From: Xanthobacter oligotrophicus
GTDB lineage: Bacteria; Pseudomonadota; Alphaproteobacteria; Rhizobiales; Xanthobacteraceae
NCBI RefSeq assembly: GCF_008364685.1
Contig: NZ_VTTL01000009.1
Coordinates: forward strand, 1-64,000
Length of the DNA: 64,000 nt
Direction of reading: 5' to 3'
The translations under genes were made by a program, and so were the position numbers. The notes beneath the pieces were generated by a model. The model did no database searches and had not been told where the DNA came from. It saw only the letters and a program-made list of their open reading frames with translations. Below are positions 62,054 to 64,000 of the stretch, piece after piece; position 1 is the first letter of the stretch, and each line of letters begins with the position of its first letter.

Positions 62054-62571
62054 TGACCGCACTCCTGCCGCTTCAGCCACGCCTGATGGCGCTCCATGCT
62101 ATAGGCGCGCGGCTCGAAGCCGACACTGATGCGGTGCGCGACATGACCCCAGTGATCAGGGGCGACGGTCGTCGCATCGATGCCGATCGCCTCGATGGCG
62201 TCGATGTGCTGCAGGATTTTCTCGACCTTCGGCCAGCCATCCACCCGCAGCAGGATCTCGCCGCCGGGACGCACGAAGGGCAGCGTCTGGTAGCCGTCGC
62301 CCGGCGCCACGCAACGCACGATGTCGAGGCGGGAGGCGACGGTGCCGAAGTCATTCGAGGCCCACCGGACAAAGGCGAAGATGCAGCCGGGAGGGAAAGA
62401 GAGGATGCGCCGGCGGCGATCCAGAAGCTGCTCATGTGCATGATGGCCGAAGCGGATCCAGTTCTCAATCCGCTTCTCGATATGGGTCAACTCCACATGG
62501 GTCAGGACATCGGACGGGGGACTGGAAGCAGATGCCGTGCTTGCCGCACGGGGCGCAAACGCCGCGCTCAT
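62050..62571 (-). CDS. DUF2840 protein
   Basis: A 173-residue protein of the DUF2840 family (THVELTHIEKRIENWIRFG, RRILSFPPGCIFAFVRWASNDFGTVASRLDIVR, ending ERHQAWLKRQECGQ). It is always found between parA and traF in this ICE type. Function unknown. Overlaps both neighbours by 4 bp, so it is made with them. Confidence 0.88.
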   Translation of the reverse strand: MSAAFAPRAASTASASSPPSDVLTHVELTHIEKRIENWIRFGHHAHEQLLDRRRRILSFPPGCIFAFVRWASNDFGTVASRLDIVRCVAPGDGYQTLPFVRPGGEILLRVDGWPKVEKILQHIDAIEAIGIDATTVAPDHWGHVAHRISVGFEPRAYSMERHQAWLKRQECGQ

Positions 62572-62819
62572 GGCTGGTCTCCAGATTGGGGAGGGAATTC
62601 GCGCGCGAGGAGGTCGCGCAGCATCTCGGCGACGGTGACGCCGCGCCGGAAGGCGGCGACCTTGATCCGCCCGCGCAGGTCGGTCGTCACATCGATGGTG
62701 AGGCGCGCGGTGAACGCGGCGCCGGGCCGGCGCTCGGTCGAGATATCTGCCGCCTTGATCCAGTGCTCGGGATCGGCAGGTCGAGAGGCGAAGTCGCGGC
62801 GGATCGGGCGATCGCTCAT
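62568..62819 (-). CDS. Small ribbon-helix-helix-like protein
   Basis: An 83-residue protein. The second half (FTARLTIDVTTDLRGRIKVAAFRRGVTVAEMLRDLLAREFP) has the strand-helix-helix pattern of an RHH DNA-binding protein. It lies behind parA with a 4-bp overlap and could act as its ParB-like partner or as a regulator. Confidence 0.8.
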   Translation of the reverse strand: MSDRPIRRDFASRPADPEHWIKAADISTERRPGAAFTARLTIDVTTDLRGRIKVAAFRRGVTVAEMLRDLLAREFPPQSGDQP

Positions 62820-63469
62820 CGCGCTTGCCTCCCGAGGTCGAGACCATTGATCTCGGCGCTCAGCGCAGCGATCTCGCGCGTGGCCGGCCCGGCATCGTCG
62901 CGCTCGAAGACGAGACGCCCGGATTGCGCGGCCGCCGCAAAGGCGATGCGCTGGCCGATGGTGCTGGCGAGCACCGGCGGATCATGGTCAGCCAGCGTCC
63001 GCGCGGTCTCGCGCGCGAGAACCGTGCGCGCGCCGCAGCGGTTCAAGGCGAACCGGACCAGCATCTCCGGGCGGTAGATCCGCGCCTCGCGGATCAGCGC
63101 CAGCATCTCGGCCGACGCCCAGCCATCGAAGGGCGAGGGCTGCACCGGGATCAGCACTAGGTCGGCGGCGAGCAGCGCCGAGCGCATCAGCCCTGCGACG
63201 CGGGGCGGACCATCGATGACGATGTGATCCGCGTCACGCGCAAGCTCGGGCGCCTCCCGGTGCAAGGTGTCGCGGGCGAGCCCGACGACACCGAACAGCC
63301 GTGGCAGGCCCTCGCGGCTGCGCTGCTGCGACCAGTCGAGGCTGGAGCCCTGCGGATCGGCGTCGATCAGCGTGATCCGCTGTCCCTGCCGAGCCCATTG
63401 CCCGGCGAGATGCAGCGCCAGCGTCGTCTTGCCGACCCCGCCTTTCTGGTTGAGGAGCGCGACGATCAT
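62816..63469 (-). CDS. parA: ParA-family partition ATPase
   Basis: A 217-residue ParA protein. The deviant Walker A is LNQKGGVGKTTLALHLAG at the start, followed by LIDADPQGSSLDW and HIVIDGPPRVAGLMRSALLAADLVLIPVQPSPFD. The short form without an N-terminal DNA-binding domain is typical of ICEs and small plasmids. It should stabilise the excised circular form. Its ATG overlaps the repA stop. Confidence 0.94.
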   Translation of the reverse strand: MIVALLNQKGGVGKTTLALHLAGQWARQGQRITLIDADPQGSSLDWSQQRSREGLPRLFGVVGLARDTLHREAPELARDADHIVIDGPPRVAGLMRSALLAADLVLIPVQPSPFDGWASAEMLALIREARIYRPEMLVRFALNRCGARTVLARETARTLADHDPPVLASTIGQRIAFAAAAQSGRLVFERDDAGPATREIAALSAEINGLDLGRQAR

Positions 63470-64000
63470 CGATGCCCCCTCGAGCGAGGCGGCGTCTGTG
63501 AGACGCTGTCAGGCGGCGTCTTTCCCGACCACTTCGCCCCCAGTCGGGGCTGATCGACGGCGCTCGCAAAAGCGCTCGCGCGCCTCTTAAGGTTAGATTC
63601 TGAGTTAGACTCTAAGTTAAGGGCGCGATTTCCTGATTTAGGACAGTGGGTTATGGTCTGTTTTGGTTCCTGATAGCACGAGGCACCGGTTCCCGATGGC
63701 ACGATAGTCCGGGTTCCCGATAGCACGAGGCTATCCACAGGCTGTCCACAGGGCGCGGCTGGCTCGAAGGCGAGCAGCAGCCGGCCGCTGACCTCGACCT
63801 CGACGAACAGCATGTAGCCGGGAAGCGGCTGGCGCCGGATCAGATCCCTGAGTTCGAAGGCGAAGCGCTTGAACGGCGACAGGCTGCCGGACTTCTGGTG
63901 CAGGTGCCGGAAATCGAAACGCCACCCATCCTGCTGTCGCCCGCCATGCTTGCGCACAAGGCGGTAGAGCCAGCGCTCCAGTCCGCCCGTCAGCCCGAAA
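63466..64000 (-). CDS. repA: Replication initiator RepA, C-terminal part
   Basis: The frame is open at the right edge, so the start is outside the window; 178 residues are seen. The core GLTGGLERWLYRLVRKHGG, then WRFDFRHLHQKSGSLSPFKRFAFELRDLIRRQPLPGYML and VEVEVSGRLLLAFEPA, matches the winged-helix end of RepA-type initiators that stand before parA in Tn4371-like ICEs. The last 60 residues are polar and unlike a folded domain. It would let the excised ICE replicate. Confidence 0.8.
   Translation of the reverse strand, partial: FGLTGGLERWLYRLVRKHGGRQQDGWRFDFRHLHQKSGSLSPFKRFAFELRDLIRRQPLPGYMLFVEVEVSGRLLLAFEPAAPCGQPVDSLVLSGTRTIVPSGTGASCYQEPKQTITHCPKSGNRALNLESNSESNLKRRASAFASAVDQPRLGAKWSGKTPPDSVSQTPPRSRGHR

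Larger units (their letters stand above)
21984..64000. mobile_element. Integrative and conjugative element (Tn4371-like core), left end to window edge
   Basis: From the tRNA-Gly att site rightward there is an integrase, a LysR regulator, a complete trb mating-pair set, copG, traG coupling protein, relaxase, transglycosylase, TraF peptidase, DUF2840, parA and repA. This is the gene set and order of Tn4371-like ICEs of proteobacteria. A 19-kb defence island sits between copG and trbB, and an IS66-family element beside the relaxase. The right end is not in the window. All conjugation genes seen look intact, so the ICE may be mobile, with the reservation of the IS insertion near a possible oriT. 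Confidence 0.88.

Noticed and set aside
1-64000. CRISPR arrays or cas genes
   Set aside because: No regularly spaced direct repeats and no Cas-like proteins were seen on reading the window.
1-64000. rRNA genes
   Set aside because: No conserved 16S, 23S or 5S segments were recognised.

Overview
The window reads as a high-GC alphaproteobacterium, most likely one of the Hyphomicrobiales. That placement is inference from base composition, from the rhizobial-style trb/DUF2274/DUF2840/DUF3363-type conjugation genes, and from the chromate and copper resistance genes. The left third (about 1-22 kb) looks like accessory chromosome and the right two thirds (about 22-64 kb) is most of an integrative and conjugative element (ICE) cut by the right edge.

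Left part. At 1-2.7 kb are the end of a CusA/CzcA-type metal efflux pump, a small exported protein and a CopA-like multicopper oxidase. At 3.0-5.9 kb a chromate-type locus has a full ChrB regulator divergent from a ChrB C-domain protein plus an MFS transporter. At 5.9-6.7 kb lie decayed pieces: an integrase C-terminus closely related to the intact integrase at 22 kb, and a HigA-like antitoxin. At 6.7-15.5 kb are redox and electrophile-stress genes under two LysR regulators and one Rrf2 regulator: a DsbA-like oxidoreductase, an MBL-fold protein, a SnoaL-like protein, a run of azoreductase, DoxX, luciferase-like oxidoreductase and glutathionyl-hydroquinone reductase, and an NADP-binding reductase. 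A phage terminase remnant, an Xre/RES toxin-antitoxin pair, a large arylsulfatase with a small membrane protein, and an AraC regulator follow.

ICE. The left boundary is marked by the 3' half of a tRNA-Gly(GCC) gene at 21984-22028, next to a tyrosine recombinase at 22233. Inward lie a LysR regulator, then on the minus strand the mating-pair apparatus trbBCDEJKLFGI with DUF2274. Further right on the same strand are copG, traG/virD4, a VirD2/DUF3363-type relaxase, a lytic transglycosylase, a TraF S26 peptidase, DUF2840, a small DNA-binding-like protein, parA and repA (cut by the edge). This is the Tn4371-like core order. One complete IS66-family element with exact 8-bp target duplications sits between the relaxase and transglycosylase genes, beside a candidate oriT.

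Cargo. Between copG and trbB, normally close neighbours, lies a 19-kb defence island. It holds a Fic protein with a striking inverted-repeat operator, a Type ISP restriction-modification enzyme with an AT-rich target-recognition segment, a complete qatABCD anti-phage operon, and directly upstream of qatA a 1224-residue RecD-like helicase with a C-terminal PD-(D/E)XK-like nuclease. Upstream of that is an overlapping pair, an NdpA-like nucleoid protein and a C-terminally membrane-anchored protein, followed by a frameshifted coiled-coil/TIR gene. The qat operon is a known system. The NdpA-like/membrane pair, possibly working with the helicase-nuclease, is the best candidate here for something not yet described.
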